Positions 26,542 through 34,322 of a stretch of DNA of 64,000 bases are shown here, piece by piece; the stretch's first letter is position 1; every line of letters begins with the position of its first letter. The position numbers were made by a program, and so were the translations under genes. The stretch is from positions 1 through 64,000 of the forward strand of contig JAILLY010000083.1 of NCBI GenBank assembly GCA_024692905.1. Reading direction: 5' to 3'. The notes under the pieces were generated by a model, which saw only the letters and a list, made by a program, of their open reading frames with translations, did no database searches and was not told the DNA's origin. This stretch comes from Lachnospiraceae bacterium (GTDB taxonomy: Bacteria > Bacillota > Clostridia > Lachnospirales > Lachnospiraceae).

Positions 26542-28025
26542 TCTTGCCGGATAAGGCGCATGGCTTCATACATTCCCTTATCCGCGATCAGCTTAAGATA
26601 TCCTGTCACGGCTTCTTTAAAGCCCGCGATATCCTTAAGTGCACTGCCCCACATCTTCTCATTGCCGATGATCGCTTCGGCAAGCGTATCATCATCCGCG
26701 TCCTTAAGGCTTAAGAATTCCTCAAGTACATATTCATCATCCTTAATAAGGAAAGTATCGCTGCCTCTTAAACCCTTAAGCGCCCCGTCTTCCATCTCAT
26801 ATCCCGAATGATAGAAGCTTAGGTATGCCGCAAATGAAAAAGTCAGCATCTTAGGCAGGGTTCCCTTTGCCGCATGATATTCGATAAGCGTGGGCATGAC
26901 TCTTGCCTTCCATTTGGCTGTCGAATTGAGCGCGATGGATAAAAGTTCATGATCCATGAAGGGATTTAAGAACCTGTCCCTTACAGCGGCCGCGAAATCC
27001 TTAACTTCCTTTTCATCAAGATCGGAAAGGACCGGTATTATCTCATCGTTTACCGCAGCCATAAGATATCCGCTTATCACATCATCTTCCATACAGTCCC
27101 TGACGATATCCTTACCTGCAAGATAAGCACCCAGAGCCATGGATGTATGTGCTCCGTTAAGTATCCTGACCTTGCGTTTCTTATAAGGATCGACATTGCT
27201 TACGAAGGTGACCGGCAATGAAGCCCTGTCGGCAGGGAATTCATCACTTACAAAACCCGGCCCTTCTATCACCCAGGAGCCGAATACTTCGGCAGAATCA
27301 AGAAGTCCGTCCGAGTATCCGAAACTTTCGCAAAGAGCACCGGCCTCCGCTTTCGGATATCCCGGTACGATCCTGTCTACAAGGGTTGAGCAGAATATGT
27401 TCTCATCCCTTACCCACGCAGAAAAATCTGCGGGGAGTTTCCAAAGACTTATATATTCTTCCACACATTCCCTCAGCACATCACCGTTCCTGTCTATGAG
27501 TTCACAGGGAAGGATGATAAAGCCGGGAAGGCCTGAGTTATATCTTTCATAAAGGAACCGGGTGAGCTTTGCGGGAAAACCTGCAGGCGGTTCATCCGTA
27601 AGCGAACAGCCGGGGTCAAATGTAATGCCCGCCTCAGTCGTATTGCTCACGATGAACCTAAGTTCCGGATTATGCGCGCATTCCAAAAATCCCTTATGAT
27701 CGGTATACGGATTTATACATCTTGAAATGCATGAGATCACGCGTTTGATCTCCTGCTTCCTGCCGTCATTAACGCCGCGCAGAAGGAGCGTATAGAGGCC
27801 CTCCTGCTCATTTATGACATTGCCTACCCTGCCGCCCGAACGCGGCTTTACAACGACGACCTTACCGTTAAAGCCGGCTGTTTCATTCATGACATCAATG
27901 AAATGATCCGTAAAAGCCCTTAGAAAATTGCCTTCTCCGAACTGCAGGACCTTTTCCGGCGCATCCTTAAGGATGAACCCGTCATAACCCGATCTGTTAA
28001 GTGATTGATAATTTAATGTGTCCAA
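26538..28025 (-). CDS. uxaB: Tagaturonate reductase
   Basis: NADH-dependent reductase of the mannitol dehydrogenase superfamily that turns D-tagaturonate into D-altronate. The 495-residue protein has VLQFGEGNFLRAFTDHFID, PCELIDRNGD and KVRILNGAHTSMALGAYLAG, typical of UxaB. The start codon appears to be TTG at 28025, 6 bases after GAGGT; no ATG fits better. It lies 21 bases after the aldolase-VOC gene and is coupled to uxaA. Confidence 0.92.
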   Translation of the reverse strand: MDTLNYQSLNRSGYDGFILKDAPEKVLQFGEGNFLRAFTDHFIDVMNETAGFNGKVVVVKPRSGGRVGNVINEQEGLYTLLLRGVNDGRKQEIKRVISCISRCINPYTDHKGFLECAHNPELRFIVSNTTEAGITFDPGCSLTDEPPAGFPAKLTRFLYERYNSGLPGFIILPCELIDRNGDVLRECVEEYISLWKLPADFSAWVRDENIFCSTLVDRIVPGYPKAEAGALCESFGYSDGLLDSAEVFGSWVIEGPGFVSDEFPADRASLPVTFVSNVDPYKKRKVRILNGAHTSMALGAYLAGKDIVRDCMEDDVISGYLMAAVNDEIIPVLSDLDEKEVKDFAAAVRDRFLNPFMDHELLSIALNSTAKWKARVMPTLIEYHAAKGTLPKMLTFSFAAYLSFYHSGYEMEDGALKGLRGSDTFLIKDDEYVLEEFLSLKDADDDTLAEAIIGNEKMWGSALKDIAGFKEAVTGYLKLIADKGMYEAMRLIRQE

Positions 28026-28046
28026 TTTATACCTCTGTTTGAGATC

Positions 28047-29006
28047 TCATTTCCTCAAAAGATGTATGGCAAAGCCGCCGAATTCACCGTTTAAGTATAT
28101 GGATTTGGTGCCTTTGTCATCCCTGTTTGCGGATGCCTCCTCAAATGACGCGCCCGCATGTTTAAGATGGTATACCGCCCTGTCAACATCATTTGTGCCA
28201 ATGGCTATGTGACCGTGGGTACCCCTGCCCTTTTTCTTCATAATCTCGAATCCCGAGCCTGCAAATATCGAACTGTTTCCGGGCTTGTATTCAAGATCAA
28301 AAAGAGCGCTTATGGTCTTTGCGGTTGACTCTGCTTCAGCTTCATCCGCACTGTTTATTCCTATATGAACAAGCTCGAGCCCTAGCATGTTCTTAACCGC
28401 AGCCTTGCATATAGCCGTGATCTCATCCCATTTTTCACCTGCGATAAGATCCTTCTTTACCATCCATGTACCGCCGCAGGCAAGTACCTGGTGGAAGCTT
28501 AAGTAATCGGCAAGATTACCCGTATTTACTCCGCCCGTAGGCATCCATTTAAGGTTTCTGTAAGGTCCGGCAAGTGCCTTTAACTTGGCAACTCCGCCGT
28601 TCTGCTCTGCCGGGAAGAACTTGACAGCATCAAGACCCATGGCCATGGCCTGCTCCATTTCGCCAGCGGTTGCGGTTCCGGGGAGCATGCATACGCCCTT
28701 ATCAAGGACATATCTTACTATCTCGGGATTAAAGCCGGGACTTACCACGAAGCTTACACCGGCTGCTATGGCCCGGTCTGCCTGTTCCTTTGTAAGAACG
28801 GTCCCTGCTCCGAGTATCATCTCGGGAACCTCGGCCGCTATCGCCTTAATGGCTTCTTCGGCTGCTTCCGTCCTGAAAGTCACTTCCGCGACCGGAAGTC
28901 CTCCCTTTACAAGTGCCCTTGCAAGCGGGACCGCCTTCCCCGCATCGTCAATTGCTATAACGGGCACTATACCTATGTCATGGATCTTACTCAGTAACTC
29001 ATTCAC
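28047..29006 (-). CDS. eda: KDPG/KHG aldolase fused to a VOC (glyoxalase-like) domain
   Basis: Residues 1-208 are a class I KDPG aldolase that splits 2-keto-3-deoxy-6-phosphogluconate into pyruvate and glyceraldehyde-3-phosphate: E41 in EVTFRT, Schiff-base K129 in DAVKFFPAE, and PTGGVN at 156-161. Residues about 211-319 form a separate VOC domain (ELVHIGINS, HGHIAIGTNDVDRAV, a closing FGGFAIHLLRK) of unknown activity. Total 319 residues against about 210 for plain Eda. The start is GTG at 29006, 8 bases after GGAGGG; a nearby ATG is out of frame. The VOC part could be a lactoylglutathione-lyase-like enzyme, an epimerase or a regulatory module. Confidence 0.93.
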   Translation of the reverse strand: MNELLSKIHDIGIVPVIAIDDAGKAVPLARALVKGGLPVAEVTFRTEAAEEAIKAIAAEVPEMILGAGTVLTKEQADRAIAAGVSFVVSPGFNPEIVRYVLDKGVCMLPGTATAGEMEQAMAMGLDAVKFFPAEQNGGVAKLKALAGPYRNLKWMPTGGVNTGNLADYLSFHQVLACGGTWMVKKDLIAGEKWDEITAICKAAVKNMLGLELVHIGINSADEAEAESTAKTISALFDLEYKPGNSSIFAGSGFEIMKKKGRGTHGHIAIGTNDVDRAVYHLKHAGASFEEASANRDDKGTKSIYLNGEFGGFAIHLLRK

Positions 29007-29045
29007 TTTTTCATCCCTCCGAACCTAAATGAATCTGCCGTCTTA

Positions 29046-30479
29046 TCAGATACCGAAGTATCTCTTGGCGTTGTAATAGGATATACCGCTGACTATACGC
29101 TTAAGCGTTTCCTCGTCATCCGGATACTCTCCGTTCTCAACCCATCCGCCGATAAGGCTGCACATTATCCTCCTGAAATAATCATGTCTCGTATATGACA
29201 GGAATGAGCGCGAATCGGTGAGCATTCCTATGAAGTTGCCGAGAAGTCCGAGATTTGCAAGTGACTTCATCTGCTCTTCCATTCCGCTCTTATTGTCATT
29301 GAACCACCATGCGGGTCCCTGCTGGATCTTTCCGGGCACCTCAGACGACTGGAAGCATCCGAGTATGGTGCCTATCTGCTCGTTGTCGGCAGGGTTTAAT
29401 GAAAAGATGATCGTCTTGGGAAGTTCATCCGTCTTATCAAGCTCACTTAATAATCCGGCCACGCTTCCTCCGCATGTGTTCTGGGCGATCATATCATAGC
29501 CTGTATCGGGACCGAGAAGCTTATACATCCTCTCATTCATGTTCCTTAAGCACGAATAATGAAGTTCCATTGCGATACCGTGCTTATGGTATGCCTTTCC
29601 GAGTGCGATGAGTACGGCGGTCTGGTATCCTTCGGCTTCTTCAATGCCGACCTTCTCACCCTCCATCGCTTTTTTGAAGGCTGCATCGCAGACTTCCATA
29701 GGAAGCTTCCTGAACGGAACATAATCAAGTCCGTGATCAGAAGCAACACATCCGCAAGATGCGAAGAACTCAAGCCTCTTTGTGAGCGCATCGATGACAT
29801 CCTGAGTTGAATCAAGGCTGTCCTTTCCGACCGATGCCGCAAGCTTCATGATATAATCCTTGAAGCCGTCTTTTGTTATATTTATGGCCTTATCGGGCCT
29901 GAACGAAGGCCTTACAAGGAAATCAATGTTCTTATCCTGTGCTATCTTTTCATGCCATTCAAGACTGTCTATGGGATCGTCCGTGGTGCCGACATAGGCA
30001 ACGTTACTCTGCCTTATCAGTCCGCGTGCGCTCATATCGGGATCGTTCTTTAACCTGTCGTTGCATTTATCCCATATCCTTTCGGCGCTTGCGGGCGTTA
30101 ACGGCTCGTTTATCCCGAAGTATTTCTTAAGTTCAAGATGGCACCAGTGGTGCATCGGATTTCCGATCGCCATGCTTAAGGCATCCGCAAATCCCTTAAA
30201 CCTTTTAAGTTCATCCGACCTTCCGGTCACGAGCTCCTCCGGCATTCCGTGCGAACGCATGAGCCTCCACTTATAGTGGTCTCCGAAGCAGCTCCCGTCT
30301 TCCTGCCTGCCGCCGAACCATACATCACCGAGGCTTGCAAACCTTACATCGTCGTATATCTCCTTCGGAGACAGGTGACAATGATAATCGATGATCGGAA
30401 GATCCTCGGAATGATCGTGAAAGAGATGCCTTGCGGTATCGTTCACGAGTATAAAATCATCATCCATAAACTGTTTCAT
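29046..30479 (-). CDS. uxaC: Glucuronate (uronate) isomerase
   Basis: First step of the pathway: D-glucuronate to D-fructuronate and D-galacturonate to D-tagaturonate. The 477-residue amidohydrolase-fold protein has IDYHCHLSPKEI near the N terminus, HHWCHLELKKYFG, VGTTDDP and DSRSFLSYTRHDYFRR at the C terminus. It starts within a 4-base ATGA overlap with the YcxB-like gene. Confidence 0.96.
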   Translation of the reverse strand: MKQFMDDDFILVNDTARHLFHDHSEDLPIIDYHCHLSPKEIYDDVRFASLGDVWFGGRQEDGSCFGDHYKWRLMRSHGMPEELVTGRSDELKRFKGFADALSMAIGNPMHHWCHLELKKYFGINEPLTPASAERIWDKCNDRLKNDPDMSARGLIRQSNVAYVGTTDDPIDSLEWHEKIAQDKNIDFLVRPSFRPDKAINITKDGFKDYIMKLAASVGKDSLDSTQDVIDALTKRLEFFASCGCVASDHGLDYVPFRKLPMEVCDAAFKKAMEGEKVGIEEAEGYQTAVLIALGKAYHKHGIAMELHYSCLRNMNERMYKLLGPDTGYDMIAQNTCGGSVAGLLSELDKTDELPKTIIFSLNPADNEQIGTILGCFQSSEVPGKIQQGPAWWFNDNKSGMEEQMKSLANLGLLGNFIGMLTDSRSFLSYTRHDYFRRIMCSLIGGWVENGEYPDDEETLKRIVSGISYYNAKRYFGI

Positions 30480-30964
30480 ATCTGATCCCTCTTATTTTCA
30501 TGAAGCATCTTATTTACAAAATCATAAAGATCGTTTCGGGTTTCCTTCAGTACGCTGTTCCTTAATATATATCCGTTGCCGTCCGTCATATAAACGATCA
30601 TGATGGTCGGCTTTTTGACTATGCTTAAGACCTCCTGCCATTTCACGTTCTGTTCCTTCCAGTCTGTCAATATGCTCACCCCCGCCCGAGAGAAGGTCAA
30701 CTCGAGCTCGGGACGGCCGTTCTTCAAGGAAGAAAAAGCCCGCAAAAGGATCAGGGAAGGCTGGATCACCGTGAACAGCATCAGGAACAGCACCATTACC
30801 GTTCTGAAGATATCCGATGAATCCCTCCACCTGCTGACTATCAGGACGATCGCGGCAAAAATGCAAACCGCATTTACCACACCCATGTACGATGAATATG
30901 CATAATACATCGATGCCTGCCACAGATCCGAAACCCTGACTTTATATTTATAGGTAAACTGCAT
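30476..30964 (-). CDS. YcxB-like small membrane protein in the uronate operon
   Basis: A 162-residue protein with two transmembrane helices (about 28-45 and 55-78) and a C-terminal soluble domain with a TFSRAGVSI...WQEVLSIVKKPTIMIVYM pattern typical of the YcxB-like family. No function is known for that family. It is placed between the TRAP permease (17-base gap) and uxaC (4-base overlap), so it is made with the uronate genes, but nothing in the sequence links it to transport. Confidence 0.7.
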   Translation of the reverse strand: MQFTYKYKVRVSDLWQASMYYAYSSYMGVVNAVCIFAAIVLIVSRWRDSSDIFRTVMVLFLMLFTVIQPSLILLRAFSSLKNGRPELELTFSRAGVSILTDWKEQNVKWQEVLSIVKKPTIMIVYMTDGNGYILRNSVLKETRNDLYDFVNKMLHENKRDQI

Positions 30965-30981
30965 ACCGGTCCTTTCTTATA

Positions 30982-32277
30982 TCAATGCCCGAAAAGGTTC
31001 GGAAGGGACATTGCTATTGCCGGGAAGAAGGTTACGAGCAGCAGCGTTGCTATCATGCAAAGATAGAACGGCAGGGTTGCCTTTACTACCTTCTCCATCT
31101 TGCAGTGTCCTACGGCGGAACCTATAAAGAGCACAGCTCCTACGGGAGGGGTCAGAAGACCGATACCGCAGTTAAGTACCATTATTATTCCGAACTGCAC
31201 CGGATGGATACCGATGGAAGTAGCTATCGGAAGAAGTATGGGTGTTGCAATAAGGATGATCGGCGCCATATCCATGATACATCCGAGTACAAGGAGGATA
31301 AGGTCGATCAGAAGCGCTATCACGTAGGGATTTGATGACATACCGAGTATCGCGCGGCTTGCCATATCCGGAACATGAAGCCTGGTAAGACAGAATCCGA
31401 AGATCGCCGAAGTCGATATAAGGATAAGTACTATTGCCAGGGTATCAACACACTTGTCAAGAACATTCCAGACACCCTTCCAGTCAAGACCCTTATATAT
31501 GAATACGGAAACGATAAGGCTGTATATAACGGCGATAGCTGCCGATTCCGTAGCGGTGAAAACACCCGCAACGACACCGATAACGACTATGATGACTGCC
31601 GCCAGCGCCCAGAATGACTGAACGAACTGCTTGCACATACGGATAAAAGAGAACTTGTCGCCCTTGGGATATTTACGCTTCTTTGAGATGATAAACGATC
31701 CTATCATAAGCGATAAGGCAAGCAGGGCTCCGGGAATATAGCCGGCAAGGAAAAGAGCTCCGACCGACACACCGCCTGCACTCATCGCATAGATGACCAT
31801 GTTATGGCTGGGCGGTACAAGAAGTCCTTCACATGAGGAAGTGATCGTGACTGCGGTTGAAAAATCATCATCATATCCCTGATCTACCATCATGGGGATC
31901 ATGATGGATCCTATTGAAGCCGTATCCGCTGCGGCGGATCCGGAGATGCCGCCGAAGAAATATGATGCAACGATATTAACCATTGCCATTCCGCCTGTCA
32001 TCCATCCAACGATGGAATCCGCAAGCGCTATGAGTTTTTCGGATATACCTCCCGTTCCCATCAATACACCCATGGTGATAAAGAAAGGAACCGCCATCAG
32101 TGAAAATGAACTTATTCCCTTGACCATATACTGGCATATGGTCGCAAGTGACTGTCCCTGTACCAGAAGACAAAGTACCGATGAAAAACCTACGGCAAAT
32201 GCGATCGGGAAACGGAGCAGAACCATGAGCAGAAAGCTACCGAGCAATACGATTATCGCTAACGTCTGAACACTCAT
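30982..32277 (-). CDS. dctM: TRAP transporter large permease DctM
   Basis: The 431-residue, about 12-helix channel subunit of a tripartite ATP-independent importer. Opening residues FLLMVLLRFPIAFAVGFSSV and the GGISGSAAADTASIGSIMIPMM block are family signatures. It overlaps dctQ by one base (TAATG). With DctP and DctQ it should import a sugar acid driven by an ion gradient; the downstream genes point to glucuronate and galacturonate. Confidence 0.95.
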   Translation of the reverse strand: MSVQTLAIIVLLGSFLLMVLLRFPIAFAVGFSSVLCLLVQGQSLATICQYMVKGISSFSLMAVPFFITMGVLMGTGGISEKLIALADSIVGWMTGGMAMVNIVASYFFGGISGSAAADTASIGSIMIPMMVDQGYDDDFSTAVTITSSCEGLLVPPSHNMVIYAMSAGGVSVGALFLAGYIPGALLALSLMIGSFIISKKRKYPKGDKFSFIRMCKQFVQSFWALAAVIIVVIGVVAGVFTATESAAIAVIYSLIVSVFIYKGLDWKGVWNVLDKCVDTLAIVLILISTSAIFGFCLTRLHVPDMASRAILGMSSNPYVIALLIDLILLVLGCIMDMAPIILIATPILLPIATSIGIHPVQFGIIMVLNCGIGLLTPPVGAVLFIGSAVGHCKMEKVVKATLPFYLCMIATLLLVTFFPAIAMSLPNLFGH

Positions 32278-32888
32278 TACTGATCACCCTCCTTTCCTTT
32301 CATTTCTTTTTCCTCTTCTTCTGCCTTCTTAATGGCAGCTGTTATCTCATCGTTCTTATCTTCAACGGCTCCTGCCATATATTCCGTCTTGAGTACTATA
32401 GACTTGATATGTGCATAGAGCGTTTCGAGTTCGAATACTATCATCGCGACACCTGCAACCGGTACCGGAAGATACATCCAGATCCTTGACAGCCAGGGCA
32501 TCGATACGTATGTACCCTTGGAGCCTATTGTCGCGGCATACTGGCTTCCGACCACGAGCATTATCGCCGCAAATGTCAGGACCATGAGGTCACCGAGCAG
32601 ATCGAGAATCTTTAAAACGTTCTTGGGAAGAAATCTGTCAAATGCGGTCATTCTTATATGAGCTCCCCGCCTTATCGCAAGAGCGGCGGACAGCACTGCC
32701 ATATAAGACATGAGCGTAAGGATAACTTCTTCGCTCCATGAAGGGTCGGGGATGAATGATATATAACGTCCCATGACCGACATGGTTGTGATCAGTATGT
32801 CTGCGATAAGGAATATCTTACAGACGAATAAGACCACCTTGTAAACCCCGTCATATACAGGTTTGATCCTGTCTAATTTTTCAAACAT
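32277..32888 (-). CDS. dctQ: TRAP transporter small permease DctQ
   Basis: A 203-residue four-helix membrane subunit with the characteristic PSWSEEVILTLMSYMAVLSAALAIRRGAHIRM block in the middle of the protein. The cytoplasmic C terminus is highly charged (EEEEKEMKGKEGD), a longer tail than usual. It sits between dctP, from which it is separated by a 12-bp hairpin, and dctM. Confidence 0.92.
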   Translation of the reverse strand: MFEKLDRIKPVYDGVYKVVLFVCKIFLIADILITTMSVMGRYISFIPDPSWSEEVILTLMSYMAVLSAALAIRRGAHIRMTAFDRFLPKNVLKILDLLGDLMVLTFAAIMLVVGSQYAATIGSKGTYVSMPWLSRIWMYLPVPVAGVAMIVFELETLYAHIKSIVLKTEYMAGAVEDKNDEITAAIKKAEEEEKEMKGKEGDQ

Positions 32889-32902
32889 AGTACCTACCTT
32901 CT

Positions 32903-32938
32903 TTTAAAATCGGGGCACTGCACTCCGTGCAGTGCCCC
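32903..32938 (-). terminator. Intercistronic hairpin between dctP and dctQ
   Basis: A 12-bp perfect GC-rich stem (32912-32923 with 32927-32938) with a 3-base loop, followed on the minus strand by ATTTTAAAAG. The U tract is short, so it probably terminates only part of the transcripts or protects the dctP mRNA end, giving more binding protein than permease. Confidence 0.65.
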
Positions 32939-32955
32939 ATGATCCAGCCATGTTA

Positions 32956-32985
32956 CAATTCCAATTCCAATTACAATTCCAATTT
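32956..32985. repeat. Five-copy CAATTC-like hexamer repeat after dctP
   Basis: Five tandem hexamers (CAATTC, CAATTC, CAATTA, CAATTC, CAATTT) lie in the gap between the dctP stop (33003) and the dctP/dctQ hairpin. They contain no reading frame in common with a gene. Such a short array can change length by slippage and would shift the spacing between stop codon and hairpin. Confidence 0.85.
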
Positions 32986-33002
32986 ATAGGGAGAGTTCCT
33001 TC

Positions 33003-34145
33003 TTACTGAAGGTCAAGAAGCTGCTGGTAGAGAGCCTTAAGCTCGTCTGTGTTAACCTGCTCCTCGATAACCTTAGCAACAGCATCCTGCCAAGGCTTGA
33101 TATCGGTAACTTCGATGACATTGCATCCCTCATCCTTAAGCTGCTGAAGAACTTCTGCTTCCTTGTCGGCTGAGATCTCCTTGCAGTACTGGCCTGCAAG
33201 CTTACCGGCTTCCATCATTGCCTCCTGCTGAGCGGGAGTCATCTTATTCCATGCGGAATCGGTGATAACAACTTCGATAGCACCAAGAGTATGTCCGTCA
33301 AGGATTATGGTGTTTGCAACCTCAGGGAATGCGTTTGACTTATAGTTTGCGATAGGCTGCTCAGCTGCGTCTACAACGCCGGTCTGAAGTGCTGAATAAA
33401 GCTCGCCGAATGCTACAACTGTAGGAGAAGCACCAAGACCTTCAACAAGACCGTTCATAACAGGGTCGTTGGAAACACGGATCTTCATGCCTGCAAGATC
33501 CTCGATACCCTTGATTTCCTTACCTGTAAAGAAGTGACGGAAGCCTTCCTCACCGTAGAAGAGGCCGCGTACGCCTGCGCCGTTCTTCTGGGGCTCCTCA
33601 AGGAATTCCTGTGCAAGATCGCTCTGTGCGAAATTCCAGAAATGTTCCCTGCTTACGAATGTATAAGGAAGTGAAAGAAGCAGTGACTTCGTTCCGCCGT
33701 AGCTCGTAAGTGAGAATGCAGAGATACGGGAGATATCACAGATACCGTTGTCTGCAAGCATACCGTCAAGTATGTCGTTCTCTGAACCGAGAACACCGCC
33801 TGCCTGAAGGTCTATCTCGATAGAACCGCCTGAAAGCCTCTCAACCTCTTCCTTGAACTTGGAGTCGGTCATACCAACGATGGTGTCAAGAGGGTTAACC
33901 TCTGCCATAACGAAAGTAACCTTGGGATCGTTTGCTGCCGCATACTCAGGTGCTTCTTCCTTGGGCTCTTCAGCAGGTGCTTCTTCCTTGGGAGCTTCTT
34001 CCTTAGGCTCCTCAGCGGGTGCTGCTTCCTGCGCCGGTGCTGCGGGTGCAGCTGCACCGGTATCCGCGCTCTGCAGACCACATGCACTGAGCATCGAAGC
34101 GATCATTGTTGATGCCAATACGATTGCTAATACTTTCCTCTTCAT
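33003..34145 (-). CDS. dctP: TRAP transporter substrate-binding lipoprotein DctP (uronate type)
   Basis: Extracytoplasmic receptor of the TRAP importer. The 380-residue product has a lipoprotein signal ending LSAC (Cys22), a Pro/Glu/Lys-rich spacer with PAEEPKEEAP repeats (about 30-68), and the DctP domain with GLFYGEEGFRHFFTGK, GMKIRVSNDPVMNG and GVVDAAEQPIANY, including the conserved substrate-carboxylate Arg in KIRVS. It is the first gene of the uronate operon, directly downstream of an operator-rich promoter. A terminator-like hairpin follows. Other sugar acids cannot be excluded, but uxaC-uxuAB-uxaAB in the same transcript favour hexuronates. Confidence 0.93.
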   Translation of the reverse strand: MKRKVLAIVLASTMIASMLSACGLQSADTGAAAPAAPAQEAAPAEEPKEEAPKEEAPAEEPKEEAPEYAAANDPKVTFVMAEVNPLDTIVGMTDSKFKEEVERLSGGSIEIDLQAGGVLGSENDILDGMLADNGICDISRISAFSLTSYGGTKSLLLSLPYTFVSREHFWNFAQSDLAQEFLEEPQKNGAGVRGLFYGEEGFRHFFTGKEIKGIEDLAGMKIRVSNDPVMNGLVEGLGASPTVVAFGELYSALQTGVVDAAEQPIANYKSNAFPEVANTIILDGHTLGAIEVVITDSAWNKMTPAQQEAMMEAGKLAGQYCKEISADKEAEVLQQLKDEGCNVIEVTDIKPWQDAVAKVIEEQVNTDELKALYQQLLDLQ

Positions 34146-34194
34146 AAAAAATTCCTCCTGTTTTATTTTGAGATAATCGCCCGCGTTGCACGGA

Positions 34195-34206
34195 CTAACA
34201 TGTTAA
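34195..34206. promoter_or_regulatory. Operator site A (CTAACATGTTAA) downstream of the dctP start site
   Basis: Near-palindromic 12-mer, one mismatch from CTAACATGTTAG. It lies about +4 to +15 relative to the predicted dctP transcription start. Only the dctP promoter has this third site. Confidence 0.6.
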
Positions 34207-34215
34207 TACAATAAG

Positions 34216-34245
34216 ACTATAACACCCTAACATGTCAGATGTAAA
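34216..34245 (-). promoter_or_regulatory. Promoter of the uronate operon (dctP)
   Basis: Minus strand: TTTACA (34245-34240), 18-base spacer, TATAGT (34221-34216). Operator B fills the spacer. The box spacing and operator placement are the same as at the gntR promoter (39971-40000). Confidence 0.7.
34227..34238. promoter_or_regulatory. Operator site B (CTAACATGTCAG) in the dctP promoter spacer
   Basis: 12-mer with one mismatch from a perfect CTAACATGTTAG palindrome; its reverse complement is identical to site D at 39982-39993. It lies between -35 and -10, a classic repressor position, and its centre is 43 bp from site C. Confidence 0.7.
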
Positions 34246-34269
34246 TATGTAAAAATATACATAAAACAA

Positions 34270-34281
34270 CTAACATTTTAG
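34270..34281. promoter_or_regulatory. Operator site C (CTAACATTTTAG) upstream of dctP
   Basis: Identical to site E at 40025-40036, with the same 43-bp centre-to-centre distance to the spacer site. The flanking bases (GTTGTxTTATGT on the minus strand) are also shared with the gntR promoter. Probably a second binding site for the same regulator. Confidence 0.7.
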
Positions 34282-34322
34282 TTAAAAATGACAGTACCGG
34301 GGATCGGACATGACATCCTGCG

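Noticed and set aside
32956-32985. CRISPR-like array
   Set aside because: The repeat unit is only six bases with no spacers; it is a simple tandem repeat.
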